Assembly (NCBI GenBank): GCA_036365455.1
Contig: JAWQUS010000007.1
Coordinates: forward strand, 21,344,001-21,408,000
Origin: Macrosoma leucophasiata
Lineage: Eukaryota; Arthropoda; Insecta; Lepidoptera; Hedylidae
Reading direction: 5' to 3'
Length of the DNA stretch: 64,000 nt
In this document: positions 10,767-20,912 of the stretch, piece by piece
Numbering within the stretch: the stretch's first letter is position 1
How the letters are laid out: each line of letters opens with the position of its first letter
The notes under the pieces: generated by a model
What the model was told of the DNA's origin: nothing
Database searches by the model: none
The model's input: the letters and a program-made list of their open reading frames with translations, nothing else
Position numbers and translations under genes: made by a program

Positions 10767-10979
10767 TTCTTTGGACACATATCTCGACGCAACGATCAGT
10801 CTATCGAACGCTTGGTGGTGCAAGGTCTAGTGGAGGGAACCAGGCCACGCAGCAGATCACCAATGCGATGGACGGACCAAGTCAAAGCAGCAGTGGGCGG
10901 TCAACTGCACTAGTGTTCGAGAAAGGCAACAGTAAGGGACCAGGGGCGACGCATAGTAAAGCAAGTCACAACACCGTAG
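10767..10979 (+). pseudogene. LINE ORF C-terminal relic
   Basis: The sense frame encodes FFGHISRR, SIERLVVQGLVEGTRPRSRS and PMRWTDQVKAAVGG. This is the C-terminal tail of a lepidopteran non-LTR retrotransposon polyprotein. A premature TAG follows GGQLH, and a few more family-like codons (RRIVKQVTT) precede the final stop. A GATGA-type word follows downstream. No RT or endonuclease remains, so it is a dead 3' stub distinct from the relics at 4414 and 5404. Confidence 0.7.
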
Positions 10980-11217
10980 CGACCACGAGCACTCTGACAA
11001 GAGTGCTACGACTAAGAAGATGATTTAGTAAATAATCAAGTCCTTAATTCACAAATATTCCTCGTTTGTAAAAGGCATGCTTTTATCTGTTTTATGTTTA
11101 AGATCTTCCAACTTCTTTTTTATGCCGAAAACGAAAATGGAGTTTACACTTGTGTACACGTGTGAATACTGGAGCTCTCTATACAAGTCTATTTAAACAA
11201 ATCGTGGTATCAATGCA

Positions 11218-11480
11218 GATTCCTTGCTTCCGCCAAATGGTAGTTTTCGTTAGGCGATCGTTCTATGCATTCAGTACTATTGTGTTCCCGTAAGATGGTA
11301 ATGTTTTTCCCTGTAAAAACGATCACAGAGGCAAAAGAGTTTAGTAGGACATGCCAACGCATAATAACAGGAGTGGTATGCCAACGTATCCGCGTTTCTT
11401 CGTTTTTAGTAGATGTCTATAGGATGCAGTATCCACTTACCATAGATGTGAACTGCATACTTGTTTGCCTCATAAATAAA
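11218..11480 (+). mobile_element. Old family A copy
   Basis: Diverged: TTCCGCCAAATGGTAG, an inserted ~25 bp, ACTATTGTGTTCC, GATGGTAATG, GTCTATAGGATGCAGT, GTGAACTGCATACTTGTTTG. It abuts the 5S-type SINE at 11482. Confidence 0.65.
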
Positions 11481-11481
11481 A

Positions 11482-11837
11482 TAATAAATAATGGCAACCC
11501 AACATACGTCCCACTGCTGGGCACGAGTTTCTCCCCTTTTTTTTGGGGGAGGTGTGGAGCTTACTCTACCACGCTGCTCCATTGCGGGTTGGTGGAGATA
11601 AGGATTAGTGGCCAACCCGTTGTCGGATGTTTTCTAACCGCCTATAAGGCCTCCGACAAGGTATAACGACTGCTATCTATTGATAGCAACCGGGACCGAC
11701 GGCTTAACGTGCCCTCCGAAGCACGGAAACGCGCATTTGCCACTTTCGGTCACTCATCACACACCTGACCACGCCCGTATCGCTTAACCGAGTAGATCGC
11801 TTCCGATCTACACCAGCCGCTGGGTCATGCGCGTTTC
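11482..11837 (-). mobile_element. 5S-rRNA-derived SINE, copy 2
   Basis: A full-length antisense copy starting with a TAATAAATAATGG tail (simple AAT-type 3' repeat). It contains CCCACTGCTGGGCACGAG and ends at the head TGGGTCATGCGCG. The 5S-like C box is partly degraded here. Confidence 0.8.
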
Positions 11838-12247
11838 ATATATCAATATAGAAATATGAAAATTTAGCGGGAATTCGAACATTAAAAAATTAACAAACCA
11901 TATTATTATGTGGTTCTATAGAGGTAAAAGAGCAATCTAATACCACACGCCACAATCTTAAGATCTGAATACTTCAAGACTTTCATCAGTCTGTCTGAAG
12001 GTTTATTTAGGGCGTTCGCATTAATACAGATACTTTTCTTAAAATACAGCTACGGAGGTGAGGAAACAAAAGAGGTTCATACTTCGATGGCTCCATATTG
12101 TGAGACGTGCTGACGAGTTTCCTTTGCTTTTGTTAAAAAACAAGACTTTGTGAGTTGGCTCTTCCTATAAAGTGAAGGATAATTAGTATGAAACGCGAAT
12201 GTACACAAAATCTATTATTAATAAAACAATTGTTCGCTTCATTAAAA
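11838..12247. other. No feature recognised
   Basis: AT-rich, nothing supported. Confidence 0.5.
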
Positions 12248-12537
12248 ATATTTTTTTCTTATGTAAAGAAAGTGTCAAACAAGCATGCAGTTCACATTGA
12301 TGTTAAATGATGACTGCAGTCTATTGGCACCTACACAAAGACCAGAGGTCAAAATGCATAAGCGTTACCACTTCTGAGGCCTTAGGTGTTATGCCTCTGT
12401 GCCGGAAATTACAGGGCATTACATTACCACCTGACCAGAATATGATAGTGCTGAACACTACCATTTAGCGGCAAGTATATTAGGTAATACGGTGGTGCCT
12501 ATACCCGCGAGCTCCGTCACTGGAGCTCTACCACCAG
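12248..12537 (-). mobile_element. Family A element, near full length
   Basis: T-run, TATGTAAAGAAAGTGTCAAA, full body, and CTCTACCACCAGT at the 5' end. ATATTT lies at both junctions and may be the target duplication. Confidence 0.85.
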
Positions 12538-12711
12538 TATATTTGTTTTTGATTGAATTAACGAACTGAGTGTGGTCGGCTTAATTAATTAACTTAAATA
12601 TATAATTTAAAAACATACTTTAGTAAAATAATAATCAGATAGTGTTATCGTGTGTCGGTAGGATTATAAAAAAATACTTACATATTTTCAGTCCATATAC
12701 TTAGTGATATT

Positions 12712-12895
12712 ATAAACTCAAACTCAAACTCAAAAATTCATTTAATCACTTGGAAATAATAGAATTTGCTTGTGATAGGTCAAATTACAAATATAAAATT
12801 AAAGCGAATAACAACTGATACGTTGATTAATATGTCAAAGTAAATAAATTAATAATAGTCCAAAAATACTTAATAATAAAAATAGGTATAAATAT
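12712..12895 (-). repeat. Family R, inverted copy
   Basis: Begins with the antisense hexamer tail (CTCAAACTCAAACTCAAA) and matches 9562-9746 throughout. Confidence 0.7.
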
Positions 12896-12960
12896 AATAA
12901 TATAGGGTAATAAATATAAGATTTTATGTGATTGTATATAATTTATAAGCATATCTTATA

Positions 12961-13145
12961 AAGGAGATGTTGCGAGCTCGGCTCTGGTTCGTACACGTTC
13001 TCAAAAAAAAGTAAAATATAGAAGAATCCGAAAAAAATACAATTAATTTATAAGAATATATTTTAGAGTTACAACCACATTTAATTCAAACGATTTTATC
13101 ATTTTCAACTGTGTTCGCCACCATGTTAAACATGGTGGCGATACT
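12961..13145 (-). repeat. Family S repeat, copy 2, with 27-bp palindrome
   Basis: The antisense match to 1-175. It contains a perfect palindrome at 13115-13141 with 13-nt arms (TCGCCACCATGTT and complement) around a single base. The copy at 1-30 retains a mutated version. Confidence 0.7.
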
Positions 13146-14140
13146 GCCGACACTTGGGATCAGTCGATTTCAATAATAATTAGAAAATATTACTTTTTTC
13201 GCCAACTACCATATAATCAAAATACAATTTAAAAAATGAAAATGTCAAAATGACATCGCCCGCCATATTCGTCATGTTGGTTGGGTTGCAATTCTAACTG
13301 CAAGTAATGTTTTGTAACTGCAAACAAAGCTAAATAAGTGAAAATATGCAGTAAAAAACGTTTTTATATTGATTTTGCCTGTTTAATGATATTGTGTACA
13401 ATACATGGCCGGAGGTCCATACATTTTTGCAACATCTCCTTTAATTTTGATAATTTTGTTTATACGTATATTAGTTATGCCTATAGTAATGCCAATTATT
13501 TAAGTTCATCTTCGAACGCAAAAGAAAGATAGACAGAGTTACTTTCGTATGTATAAATAATAAAGTAGTAAAACGTTTAGTAAATAATATCCACGAGTTC
13601 TATGGCCACGAGTATATTTATATCTAAAAAAACAACTTCCGTACAATTTTTAATCAAAGTTAAATCCTACATTTATTTTTTGACGGAGTTAAATTTTTAA
13701 TTAAAGGCAAATTACGGTAAGCAAGAGTAACTGTTGACATTAAGGTTAAGCGTCGACATACAATTCGACGGAGGGACGTTTTAGTGACCTGCAGATGTTT
13801 TCATGTCGCCGAATGGCTGATTTAATTCTGACGACACTTTTCACATTTTATTTTCATTCATTCTTTTCTGTAAGACATTCATTCTTTTGGTTCCCTATTA
13901 AATGGTTAATCAGGGGACCAAAAATAATTTTATTGCACTTGCTTACTAGGATCGTAATTATAAAATACTAGTTGTTGCCCGCTTCCGCCCGCGTGTAAGT
14001 TCGTAAGTCTCTTTTCGCGTCACCTGTGGAAACTCATCAAATCATCCGATGGCATCCCACAGGAACATTTTTCGGGATAAGAACTACATGTGTGTGCCAA
14101 ATTTCATGAAAATCGGTGCAACAGTTTTGCATTTATAATA
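13146..14140. other. Mostly unassigned; family I fragment at 13965-14128
   Basis: 13965-14128 starts ACTAGTTGTTGCCCGC and contains CCAAATTTCATGAAAATCGG, a pattern shared with 57118-57302. The remainder is AT-rich without a supported feature. Confidence 0.5.
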
Positions 14141-14410
14141 GAGCTCTTGTGACGGATCTCGCAGGCTTAGGTACCACCGCATTACCTAGTTTATCTGCCG
14201 CCAAATGGTAAGGTTCAGCACTATAGTATTTCGGTAAGATGGTAATATATGGCCCCGTAATAACACAAGCTATCTACATAAGTCTCAGGGGTGGTAAAGC
14301 ATCTGCATTTTGACCTCTGGTTTTTGTGTAGATATCTATAGGCTGAAGTCATCACGTAACATCACTGTAAGCTGCATGCTTGTTTGCCACCTTCTATATA
14401 TTAAAAAAAT
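14141..14410 (+). mobile_element. Family A element, older subfamily
   Basis: Ordered words from GAGCTCTTGTGACGGATCTC through CAGGGGTGGTAAAGCATC to GCATGCTTGTTTGCCACC and an A-run. It has CCGCCAAATGG and GTTTTTGTGTAGAT, marking the older subfamily. Confidence 0.8.
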
Positions 14411-14450
14411 CAAAAATCATGAGCGGCAACGCATTAGCAGAGAATACCTA

Positions 14451-14610
14451 AGTAATAATACTACGTATAGAATGGACACTTCAACGTCTCGCCCGATTTC
14501 CCCGCCTCACCCAACCTCCTCCCCACTTATGGGTGACGTTTGGTATTCTCTACGTACTACGCACACAGGTGCACGTGTAAATACACGTCACTGATTGATG
14601 TCTGTGTAAT
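14451..14610 (+). repeat. Family E repeat, copy 1
   Basis: About 160 bp are highly similar to 46516-46675 on the other strand, including TACTACGTATAGAATGGACA and TGGTATTCTCTACGT. It is unclassified. The conserved end holds the near-palindrome CACGTGTAAATACACGTCA. Confidence 0.75.
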
Positions 14611-15011
14611 AGAGACCAAATTAAGCGTTTGTATGAAATTTTGGTCGAGGGTCCGCGGTGTGACATTAGCTCTAGGATTGTAGTTTTCATGTAGACTGTA
14701 GCTTAGGTTATCTAGTTAACATCAATGTGAACTTTATGTCGGTTCGCCATATTTATAGCTTAAAAAATAATTTATCCCATACAGTCTTTTGTTTCTAACG
14801 TTCCCGACATTAATGGATTCACTTTAACACTGTCAACATTTTATTGAAAGGTTGGCAACATTTTACATTACTGACATCGTGATAATATTTACCAATGGCA
14901 ATATGCTTTTAGCTTAGTAAATGTGACAGCGATAAAAATGATGCCCCTGAAAAAACAAAAGTTAATACACTCGGCTGAAATTCAGACGAGACTTTAATAA
15001 AACGTAAACTA
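14611..15011. other. No feature recognised
   Basis: AT-rich, nothing supported. Confidence 0.5.
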
Positions 15012-15240
15012 TGTATATAAAAATCAATTGCTGTTCGTTAGTCTTGCTAAAACTCAAGAACGGCTTTACCGATTTGGCTAATTTTGGTTTTAAATTATTT
15101 TTGGAAGTCCAGGAAAGGTTTAAAAGATAAGAAAATATGAGGTTATTGAAAGGAAATAGTAAAGACCACAATTTAATTCATCACCTTTGACATATTATTT
15201 CATTCTGAGGCAATACGAAGTTTGGCGGGTTGGCTAGTAT
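15012..15240 (+). repeat. Family J repeat, copy 1
   Basis: Starts CAATTGCTGTTCGTTAGTCT, contains CCGATTTGGCTAATTTTGG, and ends GGCGGGTTGGCTAGTAT. Related copies are at 23410-23690, 23985-24235 and 43950-44102. It is a common lepidopteran dispersed sequence type with no ORF. Confidence 0.7.
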
Positions 15241-15846
15241 AGCAAACAATAAAATAATACCAAAAAAAAAAAAATTAAGGAATCTTTAATTAAAATGGCT
15301 ACAACTACGGCTAATGACTACGCTACGTAGCTTTGTGCTACGAAGCCTACGAAGTCTCAGTTGTGTCTACAGAATATTAGAATTATGAAATATCAGACAG
15401 GATCAGTGAAAACGATATTATATTCTAAAGAAAAATCTTAGAATAAATCTTTACCAAGGTTCAAACCGTATCCAAAGCAGATTTCATCTGGCTTGGTTCT
15501 CTACAAAAATTTTAGAACGAGTAATTTTTTTTACATATATTGTAATATGTAATGGTGTATGCTATAGATTTATATTATTATAAGTTTTACTATTTTAAAA
15601 TTATTTTAATAATGATTTCTTATTTGTACAAGTGTTCTCTTGCTTTTTAACCGACTTCGAAAAAAGGAGGAGGTTCTCAATTCGTCCGGATCTTTTTTAT
15701 TATTTGTAATATGATAGAGAACTTGTCTACAAAGTAAATTAACTAATTACTCCTCGTGTCTTCGTATTAATCAATTTCTAACTTGGAAACTTTTCAAATA
15801 ACAGAGAAATTGCTCTAACTACAACTAATAACTAGTTGTTTGGGTT
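15241..15846. other. Unassigned, with short repeat P at 15648-15710
   Basis: 15648-15710 (AACCGACTTCGAAAAAAGGA, GGTTCTCAATTCGTCCGG) matches 45953-46010 inverted. A CTACG-rich run lies at 15300-15350. Nothing else is recognised. Confidence 0.5.
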
Positions 15847-16047
15847 TGATAAATATCATGATATGTTCTTAGGTTTTCGCGAGCTACACTCATTGAAATA
15901 AAACTATTTTTACGGATTTTTCTCGCGTATATTAAACTAAAATGATTTTTAAAATCAACCCGACGTTTCGGTCGCTTTTCAGCTTCCGTGGTCCCGGGCA
16001 GACTGAGGTGACATTTGTCTGACAGAAGTTTGAAAAATTATATGTAG

Positions 16048-16381
16048 CTACCTCCATCGATTTCGTAAACGCCTTGCGTAGCGTTCAGGATTAACACAAT
16101 AATTACTTATGGTATCTTGAGGTCTTGCAGACTGCTGCGGCTGGGATTTAATCTTGCTAAGTATGGGATCCCATGATGTTGATAATCGCCATCCATCTTC
16201 TCTATTGAAATTTGGGTGTTTTTTAATTTCAATAGCCTCGCGTACCATTCGTGGAATGGGTTTGTGTTCTCTAGCGAGTATTTGAATTTTATCAAACCGG
16301 ATGTAATGGTTTGGCTTATCCGCTATGTGTTCACAGACTGCAGACCTCCCTGTTCTTCGGTTTTTGATATCAGCAATGTGC
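16048..16381 (-). pseudogene. Inverted 3' fragment of the Penelope-like ORF
   Basis: Antisense codons match the last ~110 residues of the 418-codon ORF: NRRTGRSAVCEHIADKPNHY, VREAIEIKKHPNFN and the terminal RYARRLRNRWR with its stop. It begins inside the GIY-YIG domain, so the GIY and YIG motifs and the whole RT are missing. Visible differences from the sense copy are D for G (IRFDKI) and E for K (LAREHKP). It serves as an internal reference for the empty LINE target site: after the stop it reads straight into the 3' UTR. Confidence 0.85.
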
Positions 16382-16424
16382 TCTTGTTCTTTCTTGTTGT
16401 TTCTGTGTTTCTTCTTGTGAAACA

Positions 16425-17681
16425 ATGGTCAGCTTCGATGTTGAATCCTTATTTACATGTTTACCGGTTAAGGATTGTGTCGAGATTGTTAAAAGAAAGC
16501 TAATTGCTCACAATATGCCCCGTCAATATGCAGAACTACTTGAATGGTGCCTGATATCTGGCTATCTAATGTGGAATGGGGAATTCTACCTACAAATAGA
16601 CGGAGTTGCCATGGGCTCCCCAGTTTCTCCCATAGTCGCCGATATATTCATGGAGGACTTTGAGGAGAGAGCCCTGAGCACTACAACCATAACACCTCGC
16701 ATTTATAAACGATATGTAGATGACACATTCACCATATTGGATAGCAATAATGTTTCTGTTTTTCTTTCACATCTCAATTCCATACACCATAAAATCAAAT
16801 TCACTATGGAATTGGAACAGGACAATAAATTAGCCTTCTTAGATACTTTATTGATTAGAAAAACCAATAACACACTCAGTCACACTGTGTTTAGGAAGTC
16901 TACCCATACTGATAGGTACCTTAATGGTGAATCACACCATCACCCGGCACATTTATCTGCCGTTGGCTCATCTCTATTTCAGAGAGCACGAGGCATCTGT
17001 GACGACCACCATCTTCAGGGGGAGCTAAAGCACCTACGCCAGGTGCTACATAACAACAAGCTCCATGTACCACCCGTCCGTCACAGAGGCCGCGTGAAAC
17101 CACCTACAGTAGAACGACAACCAGCCATACTACCTTACGTTAAGGGTGTCACAGATAAAATCAGCAACATTTTAAAAAAGAATTCCATTAAAACAGTTTT
17201 CAAACCATATAAAAAGATTCATCAGTATTTAAGACCCATTAAAAGTAATATTCCATTACAAAATTCTGGTATTTATAAATTAGATTGTGATTGTGGACTC
17301 TCATATATTGGTCAAACGAAGAGAGCTGTATCCACCCGCGTTAAAGAGCACATTGCTGATGTCAAAAACCGAAGAACAGGGAGGTCTGCAGTCTGTGAAC
17401 ACATAGCGGATAAGCCAAACCATTACATCCGGTTTGGTAAAATTCAAATACTCGCTAGAAAACACAAACCCATTCCACGAATGGTACGCGAGGCTATTGA
17501 AATTAAAAAACACCCAAATTTCAATAGAGAAGATGGATGGCGATTATCAACATCATGGGATCCCATACTTAGCAAGATTAAATCCCAGCCGCAGCAGTCT
17601 GCAAGACCTCAAGATACCATAAGTAATTATTGTGTTAATCCTGAACGCTACGCAAGGCGTTTACGAAATCGATGGAGGTAG
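16425..17681 (+). CDS. Penelope-like reverse transcriptase with GIY-YIG endonuclease, 5'-truncated
   Basis: An open 418-codon frame. Its first Met is probably not the native start, because Penelope proteins are usually about twice as long and the RT fingers are missing. RT motifs in order: SFDVESLFT (motif A, Asp5), GVAMGSPVSPIVADIF (motif B, 60-75), YVDD (97-100, the catalytic Asp pair) and LAFLDTLLI (136-144). A linker follows, then the GIY-YIG nuclease: CDC (288-290) lies between GIY (282-284) and YIG (294-296), with Arg300 and the VREAIE segment (354-359) in the expected place for the metal-binding Glu. These proteins copy the element RNA at a nicked target in the nucleus. The stop at 17679-17681 lies seven bases before the LINE insertion, so the frame is undamaged. 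Without the N-terminal part it is presumably inactive. Confidence 0.9.
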   Translation: MVSFDVESLFTCLPVKDCVEIVKRKLIAHNMPRQYAELLEWCLISGYLMWNGEFYLQIDGVAMGSPVSPIVADIFMEDFEERALSTTTITPRIYKRYVDDTFTILDSNNVSVFLSHLNSIHHKIKFTMELEQDNKLAFLDTLLIRKTNNTLSHTVFRKSTHTDRYLNGESHHHPAHLSAVGSSLFQRARGICDDHHLQGELKHLRQVLHNNKLHVPPVRHRGRVKPPTVERQPAILPYVKGVTDKISNILKKNSIKTVFKPYKKIHQYLRPIKSNIPLQNSGIYKLDCDCGLSYIGQTKRAVSTRVKEHIADVKNRRTGRSAVCEHIADKPNHYIRFGKIQILARKHKPIPRMVREAIEIKKHPNFNREDGWRLSTSWDPILSKIKSQPQQSARPQDTISNYCVNPERYARRLRNRWR

Positions 17682-17920
17682 CTACATGTGCTCTATCAAT
17701 TAATTATTTATAAATTAATAATAAATAACATTTGATCAGTGAATTTATCTTTAATTGAATTTTAAGAACATTATTAATAATTTTAAAAGTAAATAACTGA
17801 GCACTTTATGACTGAAGTAAAGTAACAAAGCATACCTGTTGGTGACTTACTAACTTTTCCAGTTAAACTCACAAAAGTTTACCATCACATCACTTCACTT
17901 GTCACTAGTACAGATCCAGA

Positions 17921-18679
17921 ATGGCCACATATTCGGATTTAGTGGACCTCCATAAATCTGCGATGGCATCACTGAGTCAGAGGATGGCTGAGTTCGAGTC
18001 GCACCTCAAGACAGCTACCCCCAGCACAGATCTAGGCTCCCTAAGTAAGGATTTTAGAACTTTTAAGGAGCATGTCTGGACTGTCTTCAACTCCCTGCAG
18101 CAGCAACTTTCAGAAATAAATCGTAGTGTGGATGCCATTGAAATGCGGCACAGGCGCAAGTTTCTCCTTCTGGGCGGTGTACCTGAGAAAGTTGGTGAGG
18201 ATGTTGCTGATAATGTAATCTCCATCTTTCACAAAAAACTGAGCCTGAAAGAACTGGATAGCAGTGCTCTCTTAGTGTGCCACAGATTGGGAGAGGCTAA
18301 TGAAGGCCGGACACGGCCCATTTTAATCCGTCCATCCTCGCAGATTATCAGGTCAACTATTTGGAACAACAAGACTAAGCTGAAGGGCTCATCTTTCATT
18401 CTCTCTGAGTTCCTCACACGTCAGCGGCAGTCAGTGTTTTCATCAGCACGGAAGATCTTCGGCGTGTCTAACGTCTGGACCATGGATGGAAACATAAATG
18501 TTAAGCTTCCAAATGGTAAGCGGCGACGTATTTTTGCCCTGGAGGAACTCTTGTCGTTGTCAGCGGAGCACGGTAAAGCGGTGGGCGAGCAACCAGAAGT
18601 CACCATCTCTAAGTCAAGCTCGCAACTGAAACTTGAGACCATCACGTCCGCCAGGTCGAAAAGAGCTACGAAGAAGTGA
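17921..18679 (+). CDS. LINE ORF1 protein (coiled coil plus RRM-like domain)
   Basis: An intact 252-codon frame starting at the first ATG of the LINE. Residues ~10-75 (SLSQRMAEFESHLK, FNSLQQQLSEINRSVDAIE) have heptad-like hydrophobic spacing, suggesting a trimerising or dimerising coiled coil. From ~78 the order RRKFLLLGGVPE, LLVCHRLG, RPILIRP, LTRQRQSVFSSARKIF and VWTMDGNINV resembles the RRM-like and C-terminal parts of L1-type ORF1 RNA-binding proteins. No CCHC zinc knuckle is present. The C-terminus is basic (KRATKK). The role inferred is nucleic-acid chaperone in the LINE RNP. ORF2 follows about 600 bp downstream, so it is not overlapping or stop-start coupled. The assignment to ORF1 is secure from context; the RRM assignment is from pattern only. 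Confidence 0.85.
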   Translation: MATYSDLVDLHKSAMASLSQRMAEFESHLKTATPSTDLGSLSKDFRTFKEHVWTVFNSLQQQLSEINRSVDAIEMRHRRKFLLLGGVPEKVGEDVADNVISIFHKKLSLKELDSSALLVCHRLGEANEGRTRPILIRPSSQIIRSTIWNNKTKLKGSSFILSEFLTRQRQSVFSSARKIFGVSNVWTMDGNINVKLPNGKRRRIFALEELLSLSAEHGKAVGEQPEVTISKSSSQLKLETITSARSKRATKK

Positions 18680-19277
18680 TGCTATGTCGTTTGTAATCTT
18701 GATATTACTTAAAGTTTATACCCGGTGTTAGCTTATCAATTCTCGCTTGCAGTGCTGTGTTTTTAGACATCCAGTATCATAGAAGACAATTCTGGGGTTT
18801 GCCCTCTTTTAAATTCATTATCAGTGTTATCACCATAGTAGTTTGTATTAGGTAGTTACATATTGTTATTTTTCTTTTTCCCTATTTTAAATTAATGTGA
18901 TTGATTTGAACAATTTCAACACTGATGTTTGTTTACAGGGAGGTACTCCAAATCTAGTTGTCATCTGTCATTCTGTCAATCTGTCATGCGGAGGTTACCT
19001 ACCACAGATAATTAAATGACGTTCCGTTACTCGCACGCACTGCAAGTACATACTAATATTGTTACACTTATTTTTTTTTTCCTTTTGTTTTTTTTTTTAA
19101 TTACGATCTTGTTAGTCTATACCACAAATTGTCACAGTCGACCGGCAGGTATGTGAATATTCTATATTCCCTTTTTTAATTATTATTACCTTATATCATA
19201 ATTATCTTATTTATTTACTATTATTTATAGTATTTATTTTATATACTTACACATTTATATTTATTTAATAGTACTTT

Positions 19278-20912
19278 ATGTCTGATGACGAAAGATTTTA
19301 CTCTGCCTCAGATCTTTCATCTGTATCATTTTCATCCCTCGACGACAATCTCCCCTTGAACCGCTGTCTTAACGAAGAACTGATTAAATTTCCGAAGTGT
19401 CTTCATATATGTCACATTAATGCGCAAAGTGTACCTCAACACCACACAGAGTTATTGAATATTTTTGACGGCGTAACAGCTCATGCCATACTCGTTTCTG
19501 AAAGTTGGCTCAAACCCAATCTCCCTTCCACCGCTTTCAGTCTTCCTGGCTTCGTTCTGGTTCGTAACGATCGTACGGGTAAACGAGCCGGGGGTGTTGC
19601 TATCTACCTTCGCAGCAGCATCCCCTATAAAATTCTCCTTACTTCGCCTCCCCTTTACAATGGGAATCCTGAATTTCTTTTCATTGAAGCAAATGTCCAA
19701 GGGGCTAGGGTTATTCTTGGAGTCATGTACTGTCCGCCTACTATTGATTACTTTTCTATTCTTGAACCGCTCATAGAATCACTTTCCTCTGAACACAAGC
19801 ATCTCATAATCATGGGTGATTTAAACACTGACATGCTGAAAGACAATTTGAGATCGCGTAACTTAGGTTCGATCCTGGAATCAACAAGTCTCTCTTTACT
19901 GAATCTCAACGCTACACATCACAATATTAATTGTGATGATTCCTGGCTCGACCTTATTTTTACATCAAACGAAAGTTTGTGCCTGAATCATGGGCAGTTT
20001 CCTGTGCCGGGTTTATCTAGACACGACATGATCTTTGTCTCTTATAACGTCAAACCTCCTAAAGAACGACCTACCACAATTTATATGAGAAATTTCGCGA
20101 AGTTGGATCCGAATAAACTTAAATCTGATGCTTCATTGATTGATTGGTCCTTAATTGAGTCGGCTCCAACAATTGATGATAAAATTTCACTTTTCAACAA
20201 TAATTTAGTTTCTTTATTTGACGTACATGCACCTTTGAAAGCACGTCGACTTAGGCGCCCTCCGGCCCCCTGGATTACCAGTGGCGTGCGGATGGCGATG
20301 CGTCGGCGTGATAGAGCCTTTCGTACCTTTCGGAGGGATCGTAGTGAGGTAAATTGGATTAATTATAAACTAGCTAGAAATCGCTGTAACCAGATGATAA
20401 GAGCCGCTAAACGCCGCTATATTTTTGATAATGTTTTGCATTCTTCTCCGGCCGATATATGGAAGTTTCTTAAGACCCTCGGCTTCTCCAAGCCCAAGTT
20501 CAATCCGACTTCTCTAAACTGCACCCTTAACGATCTTAACGTACATTTCTCTACATCCCCTCCGTTTGACGTTAATACTAAATTAGCTACCATCCATAAC
20601 CTTGCTTCCATGCCGATTCTGACTCGTGAATTATTTACCTTTTCTCCTGTGTCCATTGATGAGGTCTACAAAATACTTATTGCATTAAAATCCAATGCTA
20701 TGGGAGTCGATGGTATTAGTAGAAGAATGATTCTTCTCATACTTGACTCCGTGCTGCCCATCTTCACGCACATTATTAACTTTTCCCTTCTCTCTGGTAC
20801 TTACCCATCAGCTTGGCGGAAAGCCTTGTACCTTGTCTTAAATCCTCTAGTCCCTGTCTCCCCACTCATTACAGACCCATTTCAATTCTGCCTTTTCTTT
20901 CTAAGGTTCTAG
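19278..20912 (+). CDS. LINE ORF2, part 1: AP-endonuclease and start of RT
   Basis: The N-terminal part of the LINE polyprotein, 544 codons to a stop created by a frameshift. Apurinic-endonuclease (EEP-type) signatures are in order: HINAQS (Asn48), SESW (Glu75), GVMYCPP (Tyr151), GDLNTD (Asp181, Asn183), SWLDLIF (Asp225) and SRHD (His249, Asp250). The catalytic set therefore looks complete. RT begins after a basic stretch (RRRDRAFRTFRRDR, ARNRCNQMIRAAKRR) with SNAMGVDGI near 20690. The native frame is lost around 20825-20845; residues after that to 20912 are out of frame. The preceding spacer is T-rich. Function inferred: nicks the target DNA to prime reverse transcription. Confidence 0.88.
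   Translation: MSDDERFYSASDLSSVSFSSLDDNLPLNRCLNEELIKFPKCLHICHINAQSVPQHHTELLNIFDGVTAHAILVSESWLKPNLPSTAFSLPGFVLVRNDRTGKRAGGVAIYLRSSIPYKILLTSPPLYNGNPEFLFIEANVQGARVILGVMYCPPTIDYFSILEPLIESLSSEHKHLIIMGDLNTDMLKDNLRSRNLGSILESTSLSLLNLNATHHNINCDDSWLDLIFTSNESLCLNHGQFPVPGLSRHDMIFVSYNVKPPKERPTTIYMRNFAKLDPNKLKSDASLIDWSLIESAPTIDDKISLFNNNLVSLFDVHAPLKARRLRRPPAPWITSGVRMAMRRRDRAFRTFRRDRSEVNWINYKLARNRCNQMIRAAKRRYIFDNVLHSSPADIWKFLKTLGFSKPKFNPTSLNCTLNDLNVHFSTSPPFDVNTKLATIHNLASMPILTRELFTFSPVSIDEVYKILIALKSNAMGVDGISRRMILLILDSVLPIFTHIINFSLLSGTYPSAWRKALYLVLNPLVPVSPLITDPFQFCLFFLRF

Noticed and set aside
11265..11666. 133-codon open frame
   Set aside because: It crosses the boundary between an old family A element and a 5S-type SINE, so it cannot be one gene.
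16107..16295. Additional frames overlapping the Penelope-like coding sequence
   Set aside because: They are out-of-frame shadows that repeat on both copies because the copies are inverted duplicates.
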